A stretch of 64,000 nt of DNA from Ctenosaura bakeri (Eukaryota; Chordata; Lepidosauria; Squamata; Iguanidae): positions 248,001 to 312,000 of the forward strand of contig CAOLHI010001041.1 in assembly GCA_948474755.1 (NCBI GenBank), given 5' to 3'. The notes below the pieces were generated by a model that made no database searches, was not told where the DNA came from, and worked only from the letters and a program-made list of their open reading frames with translations. Positions 46,969-57,259 of the stretch are shown in pieces (within the stretch, counting starts at the first letter, position 1; every line of letters begins with the position of its first letter). The translations under genes and the position numbers were made by a program.

Positions 46969-47045
46969 TGTTGTTTTGTACCTCCCATCAGCACTAGCTA
47001 CCATAACTGGTAAAGAGGAATAGTGGAAATTGCACTCAGTGATTT
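46969..47045. repeat. dispersed reptile repeat fragment
   Basis: CTCCCATCAGCACTAGCTAC and GGAATAGTGGAAATTGCACT parallel the block at 23140-23265 (CAGCCCTGGCCAGCAT, then GGAAGTTCTACTC). Short and decayed. Confidence 0.35.
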
Positions 47046-48224
47046 TTATTAAAGTACCCATCCTCATGCCAAGCTTATACAAATGGATTAAGGATTATCT
47101 GGGTTCTCCATATTTATGGAAAAGAGAAACAGTCTTTTCATGACATTCATAAGTTTCCTCATACAGGAAGAAGTTGACACTTTGACGGGACTGAACATTG
47201 GCTTCCCTCTCAATCTCCCTCTTTCATTCTCTCTGTGAATCAGTCAGGTAGTCTGTCTGAGTGCATTTCCCCAGACATCCACCACATTGGTAGACAAGTG
47301 CTTTGGGTTACTTTACTGTTGACTTCAGGTTTCCTTTGACATTGATATCTTACAAATTTTCTTTTCTCTATTTTTGTCTTTCAGGTTCACTGGGGACAAC
47401 ACTGCTTAAATTGCTGAGACATCTGTCCTGGCCAGTGATTCAGAGTTTATTCTTGCTGTCAGTGTTCTCACTCAGTTGAGTGATTGACTTTTATACCTGA
47501 AAGGCATTTACTTTTAATTTCCTCAAGGCCAGTCATTTATCCTGCCAAGATCTTCTATCACCAACTCCGGTAAATCACTGAACAGCTTTTAGAATGTCTT
47601 GTTCCTTAACACACTGTGATTTGAAGCATTAAAAAGACACAAGGTTCTCAGCTTCTAAATTTTATTCCCATTATGGGTTCTGTGTTTAAGGTCAAAATGA
47701 GATGTCTGAAATAAAAGCATCCATTAACTTTTTCAAACAGGCAGACATACAATTTCAAATTGTGGAATATTAGAGGAATAATTAGGAAGTTAAGAACCAA
47801 AAGCCAATTAAGGAAAGATTCAGAGAGGACCAAATGGAAAACAAGAGCCAAAATAGCTAGGCAAATAGATAGACAGACAGACATATTTATTTATTTACTA
47901 TTCTTTCTTTCAACTGAAAGGTGCTCAGATGGTTTCCAGATAGGCATAATCTGATCTATACACTAGACAGTCTAGGATCCAATGGTGCAATCCCCTCTTC
48001 TTCCTGTAGCACTCAGTATAGTCTATAAACCTAATCTGGAGAGCTAGAAGCTATGGGTTTTTTGACACCACAGCGGGATGCAAAGGAAAAGAAAAAACAG
48101 AAGTTGTGGTGACAAGATACACTAGTGGGTTTTGGACGCTAACTTTAATGAAAGGTTTTTATCAGTAGGTCAGATTCTTTGTTTCATTTTGTTTTACAAA
48201 TTATGCACATGTTAATGGGTATAT
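47046..48224. other. unique DNA, no gene recognised
   Basis: Mostly unique. A small AGATAGACAGACAGACATAT simple patch followed by ATTTATTTATT lies near 47866-47897. Confidence 0.45.
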
Positions 48225-48420
48225 CTAAAAGTGTGTATGTTTAGAGAAAATGTACACTATGTAAATTAGCAGAGAGAAAAATGTGTATACTTGAAAAAAA
48301 TACATGCACAAATACATTCTAACCAATGGGAAAATGTGTACATTATGAAAAGTGTGCTCCAAAAAGTCATTTTTTTTTAACCTGAGAAGGAAAAAAAAAA
48401 GGCTTACAACATGATACAAA
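48225..48420. repeat. unclassified dispersed repeat, copy 1
   Basis: AT-rich with recurring GTGTA and GAAAA words. The segment TACATGCACAAATACATTCT followed by AACCAATGGGAAAATGTGTA closely matches ACATGCACAAACACACTGTA and GCCAAAAGGGGCATGTGTA at 50780-50821. No family was recognised. Confidence 0.4.
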
Positions 48421-48652
48421 TTTTGAGAAAGATGAGAATGCTGGTGAGATTCTTAGAATGAAAGACCAAAGAGAGAGAGAGAGAATAGACTTATTTTAAA
48501 AAACTAAGCATATAGGCTCATGTGTTCTGCTAATATATTCTCTTTTTAGAGATGGAAAAATATTCAAAATATTCAAAAAAATGGTCAAGGAACATGTATT
48601 TTTAGTGTTGAGAAGCCTGATAAAAAGAAAGTGGGAGACCAATGGGAATCTT

Positions 48653-49189
48653 CGCAGCTTGGGACTTATCCTGCACAAAATTCACCTGTGGTTGTTTTGT
48701 GCAGAAATAAGCATTTTCTGCACAGGAAACAGTATTTTCTACAAGGAAAACAATATTTCAACACAGAAATATTAGTTCCTGCACAGAAAAGGCTGTAATG
48801 AAGGATTTATTCTGTGTGACATTCACACCTGGTTGATTCGTGTAGAAAACATCATTTTCTGCCTTTAAATGTTATTTTCCCTGAAGAAAATGCTGTTTCC
48901 TATGCAGAAAATACTGTCTTCTGGGCAAAACATTCAGTGCCAGTACTGCAAGCCACAAGGTTGTGAGTTCAATCCTGCCGGGCTCCAAGGTTGACTCAGC
49001 CTTCCATCCTTTCGCAGGTCGGTAAAATGAGTACCCAGCTTGTTGGGGGCATGTATAGAAATGTTTCGAAATACATGCTATTTGTAAGTTGTTCGCTGCC
49101 TCGATCCATATGGAGAGGCGGGATACAAATAAATTAATATAAATATATAACATTCACAACCATATTTGGCACAGAATAAGTCCCAAATT
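48653..49189. repeat. TTTTCTGCACAG-type inverted repeat element, split by a SINE
   Basis: The left end GCTTGGGACTTATCCTGCAC and the right end GGCACAGAATAAGTCCCAAA are inverted copies. The interior is a string of diverged CAGAAAATA / GTATTTTCTGCACAGGAA units. A SINE (48937-49148) with 8-bp duplications interrupts it; without the SINE the element is about 320 bp. A related copy is at 12480-12665. The family is unknown to me; the inverted ends suggest a DNA element or a satellite-like derivative. Confidence 0.55.
48937..49148 (+). mobile_element. young tRNA-derived SINE with L2-type tail
   Basis: The head GTGCCAGTACTGCAAGCCAC and the B-box GTGAGTTCAATCCTGC are followed by GACTCAGCCTTCCATCCTTT, TCGGTAAAATGAGTACCCAG and the tail GGAGAGGCGGGATACAAATA. 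It is flanked by the 8-bp repeat AACATTCA (48929-48936 and 49149-49156). It is nearly complete and differs from the copy at 54917 by only two CpG-site changes over about 105 bp, so it is recent. Confidence 0.85.
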
Positions 49190-50021
49190 GTTAATAGCCT
49201 TCCAAAGCTATGTGTTTTTTTAAAGGCTTCTTGCAATGAGAAGAATCCTGCTGAAATTACTCATTGTTATTTTCAGGAAGAAACTTAGTGAAAAATTATA
49301 TCCTTATTTTTTTTCAAGTTGATCTCATCCTTCTTTGTTCTAAGCATTGGGTTTTTACTCATTCAGCATCTTTAGTGAATTGGTAGCAAGTAGCGCTGTC
49401 ATATTTCACTCTGACAATTCTTATGTGTTTTCTTCCCAACCATGTCCTCCAGTACTTCAAGAATCAGTTATGCAGTCAGTCAGACAGGTAATCAATCAAA
49501 CAGTTTATTCTAAGACCAATTTCTATTTGATTTCTTCATGCTTCTGATAGGTTGCCCCTTTACAACATAGCTTTTTTATATTACTGTCATTACCTCATGT
49601 AGTCCACCCTTTTGAAAGTGTGAATGAGATTATTATTACTTACCTGGCCTTTCCCTGGACAGTTCTACACAAATCAGCTGCCTACAGCTTCAGGAACCAT
49701 GTTGTCAGGAAATTAACTCTCTGCCACAGTAATTTATCACTGAACTTTGTGTAATCAAACGGCACAAAGCACAAAAATTGTGTGCCTATTGCCTGAACAT
49801 GTGTAACAATAATGACTGAAAATCAAAACATTGCATGTGATAATAGATTCCCTCTCAGTACACAGTAAATGACACCTATGTCACTGAGCATCTATAATGA
49901 GACTAAATAGAATATGAATTAACCATAAAAGTTCCAAAGAAATTTCCTTCTCAGACCTTTGATGACCTAGTGAAATGCATGGGTACACTGACCTCGTTCA
50001 AATATAAGTGTCATTTGGAAC
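49190..50021. other. unique DNA, nothing recognised
   Basis: AT-rich sequence without a recognised gene or repeat. A short CAGTCAGTCAGACAGG run lies near 49474-49489. Confidence 0.45.
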
Positions 50022-50024
50022 TAT

Positions 50025-50226
50025 GGCTATTTCCACCCCACACTGTTATAGTGCTATTATTCCACTTTCAACATCCTGTGGAATTCTGGGGTTTGTAGTT
50101 TACTGAAGTCAAAGAGCTCTCTGGCTGAGAATTCTAAATGCCTCTCCCTAAACTACAAATCCCAGAATTCCATAGGATGTTGAAAGTGGAATAATAGGAC
50201 TATAACTGTGTAGTGCAGAAATAGCC
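50025..50226. mobile_element. Harbinger-like palindromic MITE, type A
   Basis: Left end GGCTATTTCCACCCCACACT, right end TGTGTAGTGCAGAAATAGCC, flanked by TAT on both sides (50022-50024 and 50227-50229). The orientation of the asymmetric centre is reversed compared with 51266. Arms remain about 85-90 percent complementary by eye. Confidence 0.86.
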
Positions 50227-50229
50227 TAT

Positions 50230-50699
50230 GTTTAGTCATTTCTCCTTTTTAAAGGAATTCTAGATAACTTCATCTTCAAGATGACAACATGATCCTAGCC
50301 AAAGCATCAATTTTATCAGTCAGAGATATTTCTAAGTGAATATGATGAATGCCTCTGGGGCTGCCTCAATAGGGATATGAACCCTGACTAATCACGGTAC
50401 ATGTATAGATTCCTTTCAGATTGATATCAATTTTGCTTTGCTGGAAGGTGAATAGCTATAGTACACAGTGACATCTAGGGGTCATGGCTAGCTGAAAGTG
50501 TTCTAAAGCATTTGGTTTCCATTCTCATGTTCTGCCTACGTGGACCATATAACTGAACAGAGCCAAAATCTCACACTTCTCACACTTGATTATTGTATAC
50601 CTGATGAGTGAGTGACAGCTGCCCGAGTTCAATAATTCTATTGAGAAGCATTGCATTTGAGGTGATGGCATGGCATGTACATGTGTGAGGCAGACAGTC
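50230..50699. other. unique DNA, nothing recognised
   Basis: No gene or repeat was identified. Confidence 0.4.
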
Positions 50700-50920
50700 T
50701 GTTTCAGTGAAATGAAATATACATACATCTTGCATTCATATTTTGAAAATATGAATGACTGAAAAGGTGTACAATTGAAAAACATGCACAAACACACTGT
50801 AGCCAAAAGGGGCATGTGTAAAAAAAATACATTAGACAAGTTGCAAAGAATAAATGCGTAAATTGTGGGTAATGCAGCAAATTTCCTTGCAGAAAAGAAA
50901 ATGTCCCGCAAACTCACATA
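50700..50920. repeat. unclassified dispersed repeat, copy 2
   Basis: It shares the ACATGCACAAACACACTGTA and GGGGCATGTGTAAAAAAAA region with 48225-48420. It contains the perfect palindrome CATTCATATTTT-G-AAAATATGAATG at 50733-50757. Confidence 0.4.
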
Positions 50921-51265
50921 AGCAAGGGGAGGAACAGAATGCAGCTGGCATTTAGAGAAACTACAAAACTGAGACTGAGCTTTTCATATCTCTGTATGAG
51001 AATCATCATTGATTAATAACAACAGTACACAATGTTGAGTAGGGTCTTAACAGCTCTTTCTGGTAATATTTAGCTTCTCTGGGATCACTCATCATTTTTT
51101 AAAAAATGGAACAATCCTTCCCCCCTCCTTTGGAAAACCTGATGTGAAATCACTACTACTAATTCATTCATTTCAATGTTGGTATGTCTTCCTGGTCTTT
51201 TGTTCTATTTACACGACTCTTTTGTGCAGGAGATCCCTCTTGGAAACATCATTGATAAAGACTAA

Positions 51266-51467
51266 GGCCATTTCTGCACTACACTGTTATAGTGCTCTTA
51301 TTCCACTTTCAACAGCCTATGGAATCCTGGGGTTTGCAGTTTAGGGAGGGCGCTTTAGAATTCTCAGCCAGAGAGCTCTTTGGCCTCAGTAAACTACAAA
51401 CCCCAGAATTCCACAAGATGTTGAAAGTGGAATAAGAGCACTATAACAGTGTAGTGTGGAAAGCCCC
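51266..51467. mobile_element. Harbinger-like palindromic MITE, type A, best preserved
   Basis: Left end GGCCATTTCTGCACTACACT, right end GTGTAGTGTGGAAAGCCCC, flanked by TAA on both sides (51263-51265 and 51468-51470). The arms are almost perfectly complementary through GTTATAGTGCTCTTATTCC and GGAATAAGAGCACTATAAC. It can serve as the reference copy for the family. Confidence 0.88.
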
Positions 51468-51470
51468 TAA

Positions 51471-52706
51471 GAGAGGTGTGGGGTGAATGTACTGGATTGA
51501 GAGACAGGCCAAACTTTACAGCTGTGAACTTTGCTGATGATTTATTGACATATTATGACACTTTCTTCCAAACTATCTGTATCAGGAATTTCACCTCCCT
51601 GCGAAACCTTATCCACATTCAAGGAAGAAGTTCAGAAGTGTTTGCTGCAACATTCCAATTATAACTTCTCAGTGTGTCCTTTTTACAAATATACCAATTA
51701 CATTATAATTACATAACGATGCTCAAATGTTTTCCTGAGGAAATTGACTTTTAGAACATTACATGTAATATCCCACTGTTTGGGAAAAGGTCAGCCTGAA
51801 ATATTATTAAAAACATATCTTTTCACACATACAATAGATACATTGAAGGCCACCTGCAGTCTTTTCCTTCTTCCATTGAGATCTCTTGTCTGCTATTTTC
51901 TTGGCTCACTCTTGTAACTGTCCTTTCATTTGTTCTTCCAGGACAAAATGTTTATAATTTTATTTTATAAATGCATCAGCAAAAGAATCTCATTTCTTTT
52001 TCCACCCTGAAAAACAAACATTACATTACTAAAATGAACAGAATCACTGAGATAATGTCTGGATACTCCAGCACACAAACGTAAGATAAAAATTCTACTC
52101 CTTAATTCATTCTGTGTCAGATTCAAAGAAAAAGAGCATTACTGAAAAGAAAAGAATTAATCTCCCTGTCTTTTTTCTCAATAGCAGGCTGCCACAATAT
52201 TTCTTTCTTTCTGACCATACAGTAAAGGTACCACCCCTTGCAAAACATCCATTGTGTGCATGTAGCATATTAAGAGAATAGAAAGACTATGGTTGGAAAT
52301 CACTATCACAGTTACAAATGTGGAACCCAGACTTGCACATCTGTAACTGATTCATATTCACAATTCCTATATATTCAATAGTGTTGGGAATATATAGGGA
52401 TAGTAAAAATCATCCTGTCCTCACTAACTAATCAGCAGCTGCTGCAAGCTATGAAGGTCTGTTCTCCCATTGATCAGGACATAACAGGATAATATTTCCA
52501 CCTCTTTCTTGAGTGATCTCTAATGCAAAGAGGAATTGTGATATTGCTTCTTACTGTTACACCAGAGATCTCTTGGAGGACAGGGTGGAGACATCAGCAT
52601 GCTGCATCCTGGTCAACAGGAGAACAAACCCTCATTGCTTGCAGTGGTTCCTGCCTGAAAAGTCAGGATTGAGAGGGTCAGGCCAGGAAATACTACTTAG
52701 TTAAGT
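51471..52706. other. unique DNA, no gene recognised
   Basis: AT-rich. The short plus frame at 51476-51664 contains an FADD tetrapeptide but no flanking RT motifs and was not accepted as a gene. Confidence 0.45.
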
Positions 52707-53300
52707 GTTGTTGTGTGCTTTCAATCTGTTCAAACTTATGGTGAACCTATCACTGGGTTTTCTGGGGGATTAGAGTATGTTCCTTTTTGCACACAACTTC
52801 AAATGCAAAATGGCCACAGGAGCAACGCGGAATCACGAGGACAGTTTCCCATGATGTTCTCGTGATTGTATGGTGCTCCCATAGCGATCCCGTGACAATT
52901 GTGGATTATATCAGCAAAGGACCGAAAATGACCTGTGATTGCGCATTTCTCCCACGTCCTTCCCACACTTACCTGGCATGCAGAACCTTAGGAAATGTGA
53001 TGGCCATGCTTCCTCCTTCAGCTCAGCCTGGGAAAGTACCTGGCTGTGCTGCAGAAGGAAGGAGAGGCGCTATCACACTTTCTTCCATCCAGCATGGAGC
53101 TGGTGCAGAGGGAAGCGCAGGGGATACAATTCCCTCTCCAAGAGGCTTGTTCACACCGTGAACAAAGTAAGGTGCAAAAAGGGCCTAAGTGACATGCCTG
53201 ATGTTACTTAGTGGCTTTCCATGGCTGAACAGGGAATTGAATTGTGGCCTTCAGATTCATAGTCTAATGCTCAAACCAGTACACCATGATGGCTCTCTAG
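52707..53300 (-). mobile_element. tRNA-derived SINE split by a MITE
   Basis: It begins GTTGTTGTGTGCTTTCAATC, contains CTTATGGTGAACCTATCACT and GGGTTTTCTGGGGGATTAGA, is interrupted by a type B MITE (about 52780-53185), then resumes with AAGTGACATGCCTGATGTTA, TTTCCATGGCTGAACAGGG and the tRNA-like head GGAATTGAATTGTGGCCTTC and TAGTCTAATGCTCAAACCAG. It ends near 53300. Confidence 0.8.
52780..53185. mobile_element. Harbinger-like MITE, type B, inside a SINE
   Basis: Left end GTTCCTTTTTGCACACAAC, right end TAAGGTGCAAAAAGGGCC. The right flank is TAA; the left duplication is mutated (the sequence there is AGAGTAT). The interior holds the CTCCTTCAGCTCAGCCTGGG and GCTGTGCTGCAGAAGGAAGG pair typical of type B. 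Confidence 0.78.
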
Positions 53301-53406
53301 TTAAGTATACATATCTGGAACTGTAGTCAGAATTTAGAGACAGAATAATACACCGGGCTTCTCTATCATGAAAATGGTGGATGAGCTTATCTTTACATAC
53401 TAAAAC

Positions 53407-53443
53407 TGAAGAAGAAGAAGAAGAAGAAGAAGAAGAAGAAGAA
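53407..53443. repeat. (GAA)n microsatellite at a LINE 3' end
   Basis: Twelve GAA units. It lies exactly where the reversed 3' tail of the L2-like LINE at 53444-53975 ends and probably grew from that tail. Confidence 0.93.
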
Positions 53444-53975
53444 ATTTTTTTATTTGTTACTTGCCTCTTCTCAAGGCTTGAGGTGAGGTAAAACATGAAT
53501 TAAAATACAAATACATTGTGGTTAAAATACACTAAGAAAACATAAAACCATTTAAATACAAATATATCATAATCAAAATATATCATAATCAAAAATAGAC
53601 TGGGTAGGCCTGCCAGAAGAAATCAGTCTTTAGTTTTTGGGGTTTTTTTTTAATTCAGACAGCACATTTTGTCTAGGGGAAGGTGACAAAAAGGTCTTCT
53701 GGGTAATCATTGCCAGTCTAGTTCTGGCCAGCTTAAGTAAATGGCCCCCAGAGGACCTGAGTGTACTGGGTGGGTTATATGGGAGGAGGGGATCCTGCAT
53801 GTAACTTGGACCCAAACAATGTAGAGCTTTAAAAGTAATAACCAATCCTTTGTGCTTTGCCCAAAAACTAATTGGCAGCCAGTAGAATGATTTTAATATT
53901 GGCATGATATGCTCACTCCTCATTGTACCTGTAACCAATCTGGTTGCCATATTTTGGACCAGTTAGAGTTTCCAA
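53444..53975 (-). pseudogene. L2-like LINE, 3' part of ORF2 and tail
   Basis: The minus-strand frame ending near 53630 encodes MATRLVTGTMRSEHIMPILK, then SFYWLPISF, TFKALHCLGPSYMQDPL and LRSSGGHLL, in the order of the C-terminal part of L2/CR1-group reverse transcriptases (RLxTGxRRxEHIxPIL, LHWLPVxFR, FKALHGLAPSYL, LRSS). Sequence after the stop runs to the reversed tail CCTCAAGCCTTGAGAAGAGG and AAGTAACAAATAAAAAAA. The frame is broken upstream near 53950 and the copy is 5'-truncated. L2 is preferred over CR1 because of the tail, which resembles the SINE tail at 49100. Confidence 0.75.
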
Positions 53976-54916
53976 AGGTAACCTAATGTACAGTGCATTG
54001 CATTCTACTGTTTTATTATCCTTCTTCAAAATGTACAATTGATTCAGTACGACGGAAAACTCTTCCTTTCCTCTGAGGACTGTACTTTTTAAAATTGCCA
54101 TGTTCTAATTCTCTATTACCAGGTTATCTTTTCCTGGCAGGGAGGGCAGACAGAAACAAATGTTTCAACTTTTGTGTCTTCAGGTATGTGCTTATATCAC
54201 CCATTGTCTTCACAAAAATAAGTCTCTCAGGCATAAATTCAGAAAAGCTTTAGTACCAAATAGCAGGATTTAAAAAAAAAAAGAAGAAGAAGAAGAAGAA
54301 GTTTATTTTGATTCTGTTCTCAAAGGGTAAGTCACTCACTTTGATTAATTCAGCAACTGAATTTTCACTGTATCTTTTTCACAACATGGCTCCCAGAGGA
54401 AAGATATACAGGGCAGTCACCTGAAAAGCATGGAAAATAAATTCAGTGTTCATGGATGTGTATCTAGGAGTCTGCAAAAGGCTTAGGAAATCATTGATGT
54501 GGAGGTGATACATATTCTCTAATCTATGAGTCACCTAGCTAAATCTTTCAGCTTCTACCTAACAATGGCACAAAAAAGCCAAGCTTATTATTCGTCTCTT
54601 AAAATTTGACTTACTGAGAAGTGGACCATGTATCTTTCTGAGTCTGGGTTTGGAAAAAAGTGACACACTAGATAACCATAATTTTCAAGCTTACTGCACT
54701 GAAATATATTTTCAAGTTTCTCCAGAGTCGTCTTCATTCATAAAAAGAGCTTCCATTCCTCTCTTTCATTCTCATTTTATTTTGTAATTAATTCTAAATG
54801 TCTTTTTGTTACCCTATAATTAAAAAATGTCCAAGGGTGCTGTGTCCCCCCATCCTATTTTAAACGTTCCTATTGCTTTAAAATCTCTTAGGCTGTGAAT
54901 GTCTCATGATGTGAAC
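53976..54916. other. unique DNA with a small GAA run
   Basis: No gene was recognised. An A run followed by GAA units (54272-54301) is the only simple sequence. Confidence 0.45.
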
Positions 54917-55016
54917 AGTACCCAGCTTGTTGGGGGCATGTATAGAAATGTTTTGAAATACATGCTATTTGTAAGTTGTTCGCTGCCTCAATCCATATGG
55001 AGAGGCGGGATACAAA

Positions 55017-55063
<47 letters not shown>

Positions 55064-55066
55064 ATA
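54917..55066 (+). mobile_element. SINE with L2-type tail, 5'-truncated, (AAAT)n end
   Basis: It starts at CAGTACCCAGCTTGTTGGGG and matches 49030-49134 almost base for base, ending GGAGAGGCGGGATACAAATA followed by about a dozen AAAT units (55013-55066). The tRNA head is absent. Confidence 0.85.
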
Positions 55067-55497
55067 GGCCTGTGGGAAGATTTACCTTACCATGTCTTCC
55101 CCTGACCTTTAAATGAATCATGGGATGTTGTGGAGGTAATAATCTGCCAGAGGGATGACTGTACAATAATAGCCAGGGCTATTACACACCTCTTTGGCTA
55201 CCTCCCAAGAGGTGTATATTCTTGTAGGGTATATTCAAGAACCCTTTATGTTTACAAACAGCATTCCACTAAAATTTCATTCTCTTCTGTAAGAAAAATA
55301 TTCAGAAGCCATTTCTTTTCTTTCAAATTGAATAAGAATGGGTTAGAAAAAAACATGGAGGAGATTTGGGACACGTCAACAGTTTTCAACAGAATGACAC
55401 CGTGTAGACCAAGACAGGGTCATGGAACTTTGGTATTGTCATAGGACACAGTCTTTGAGATTGCCTGAATTCCACAGCCAGGATGATTTTAGGCTAT

Positions 55498-55720
55498 GAG
55501 TGCATCTTTACTGCACAGTTACAATGTTTGATACCACTTAAACTGCCATGGATCTCTATTAAGATGCTGGGAAGTTGTAATTTGATAAGGAATTTGGAAT
55601 TCTCTGTCAGAGAGTGTTAGTGGCATAGTTCAGAGCATGACAACAGAGGTCTCTCTAGAACAGAATTTTAAGCATTTCATCAAATGAAAAATCCCAGCAT
55701 TTAGTATGATGGAACAATTA
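55498..55720. mobile_element. MITE of another family, type E, partial
   Basis: The left end GAGTGCATCTTTACTGCAC, then TGATACCACTTAAACTGCCA, GGGAAGTTGTAATTTGATAA and CTCTGTCAGAGAGTGTTAG, follow a palindromic lizard element whose ends I recall as GAGTGCATCTACACTG. The mirrored right half is missing or very decayed. No target duplication could be read. Confidence 0.45.
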
Positions 55721-55911
55721 TAATTAAGCTGGTATCAAGTTTTTATACCTGTTTAGTATATGTACACTGTATGGCAGCAATGTTCAGTCCTTAAGTTCTT
55801 GCATTTCTGTCTTTCTCCAGCCAGCAGTTTCAGCAATGCAGGAGCCAGAGAAAGAACAATTTGAAGTCACTGTCAGTTTGGGATCTGGGTGGGTACTCAA
55901 TACAGAAGTGG

Positions 55912-55989
55912 CCTTCCTTCCTTCCTTCCTTCCTTCCTTCCTTCCTTCCTTCCTTCCTCCCTCCCTCCCTCCCTCCCTCCCTTCCTTCT
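55912..55989. repeat. (CCTT)n and (CCCT)n microsatellite
   Basis: Pure CCTT units, then CCCT units, then two more CTTC units. Likely polymorphic. Confidence 0.96.
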
Positions 55990-56254
55990 TGTCAGAATGA
56001 CATTGTTTTTAGATGCATTCTGGAGGAAAAGGCCAGCAAAGCAGTGCTGAGGCTACCTCTGTCAGTGGAGAGAGAAGAGGATGAATGAGGAAATGGATGT
56101 TATTGCCACAATCATTGCCATTTAATATCTCTGTTCCTTATCCCTGCTTCAAAATGAGTTGAATTGTTCTGTCCTTCCTCTCCCAAATTATGTATTCAGC
56201 ACCATTCCTAGTAGGAGTTGAATTAAACTGGGAATTCCTCTCTGGCTTCAATCT

Positions 56255-56258
<4 letters not shown>

Positions 56259-56334
<76 letters not shown>
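56259..56334. repeat. compound (CT)n(CA)n microsatellite
   Basis: Twenty-four CT units directly followed by fourteen CA units. The repeat-coded ORF over it is an artefact. Confidence 0.97.
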
Positions 56335-56337
<3 letters not shown>

Positions 56338-56858
56338 AAGCCTCTGCAGTGATTCAAACTGAACATTCAATGTATTTGTCAACATTCAATGTGAATGCTG
56401 TCAAAGGCTTCAGAATCCTCACCAGGGTCAGATTAAGGGACCCTAAACTGTGACATATTGAAGAAAATCCCTTGCATTATCAAAAAAATGTGCATTATTT
56501 TAATAATTACATAAAACTGGATTTTTATGGATTAGGGGTAAATGGCTGTTTAGAGGTTCTTTCTAATCAAAGACCTTGAACTGCACTCATCTCCACAACC
56601 ACCAGTCTCTTTCTTTGTGGTGGAAGAAGAACAGACAGCATCTTCCCTATCCACCCCCCCACCCCACATTTCCTGCCAGGAACTGGGGGCTGTAATGATA
56701 AATCTCTGAATATTTGGTGGGAAAGTGATGCTGTGTCAGTTATATTTCTTATGATTTTAATTAATTCTATGCATTATGGGTAATGCATTTCTTCTAATTA
56801 ATCTTCTAATTAATCTTGATTGTGGATGAACTGGCATCCATTGTAAGTGCCCAGTGTC
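56335..56858. other. unique DNA, nothing recognised
   Basis: No gene was recognised. A TTCTAATTAATCTTCTAATT tandem pair occurs near 56793-56816. Confidence 0.4.
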
Positions 56859-56861
56859 TAA

Positions 56862-57259
56862 GGTCCTTTCTGTACCATACCTGGATCTTGTAACATCCAG
56901 GCACCATCCTGGCAGTGCCATTGCTAGGATGGGAGTATGTCCCAAATGGTTCCCTCCACACCTGATCAGTTAGGGACTTGCTCCTTATTTCTGCTGTGCA
57001 GACAGCCTCTTCCAGTGCTGCACTGAGAAAGGAAGCTGTTTGATAGCACTTTCACCCTTCATACGTGGCTCCAGTCAACACAATATTTGTGTGAAAGGGG
57101 CCCATTACTAGATTTTTTGGGGTAGTAGTATATTGTATGATTGCGACAGCTGAGGTTGCAACAGGAGTGGGATTGTGATGACATCATGCAGTAGCATGTG
57201 TCACAAACTGGCATCAATGCAACCACATGCTGGGGTGGGACTGTAGTGCCAAAATGGCC
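56862..57259. mobile_element. Harbinger-like MITE, type D
   Basis: Left end GGTCCTTTCTGTACCATACC, right end AGTGCCAAAATGGCC, flanked by TAA on both sides (56859-56861 and 57260-57262). The interior differs from types A-C but shares the GAAAGGAAGCTG and GTGTGAAAGGGGCCC words with type B. Its right part is repeated in decayed form at 44060-44258. Confidence 0.7.

Noticed and set aside
51476..51664. FADD tetrapeptide suggesting a reverse transcriptase catalytic box
   Set aside because: None of the surrounding RT motifs is present on either side, so the tetrapeptide is probably chance.
55912..56334. Coding frames with PSFLPSFLP or SLSLSLS repeats
   Set aside because: They are translations of CCTT and CT/CA microsatellites.
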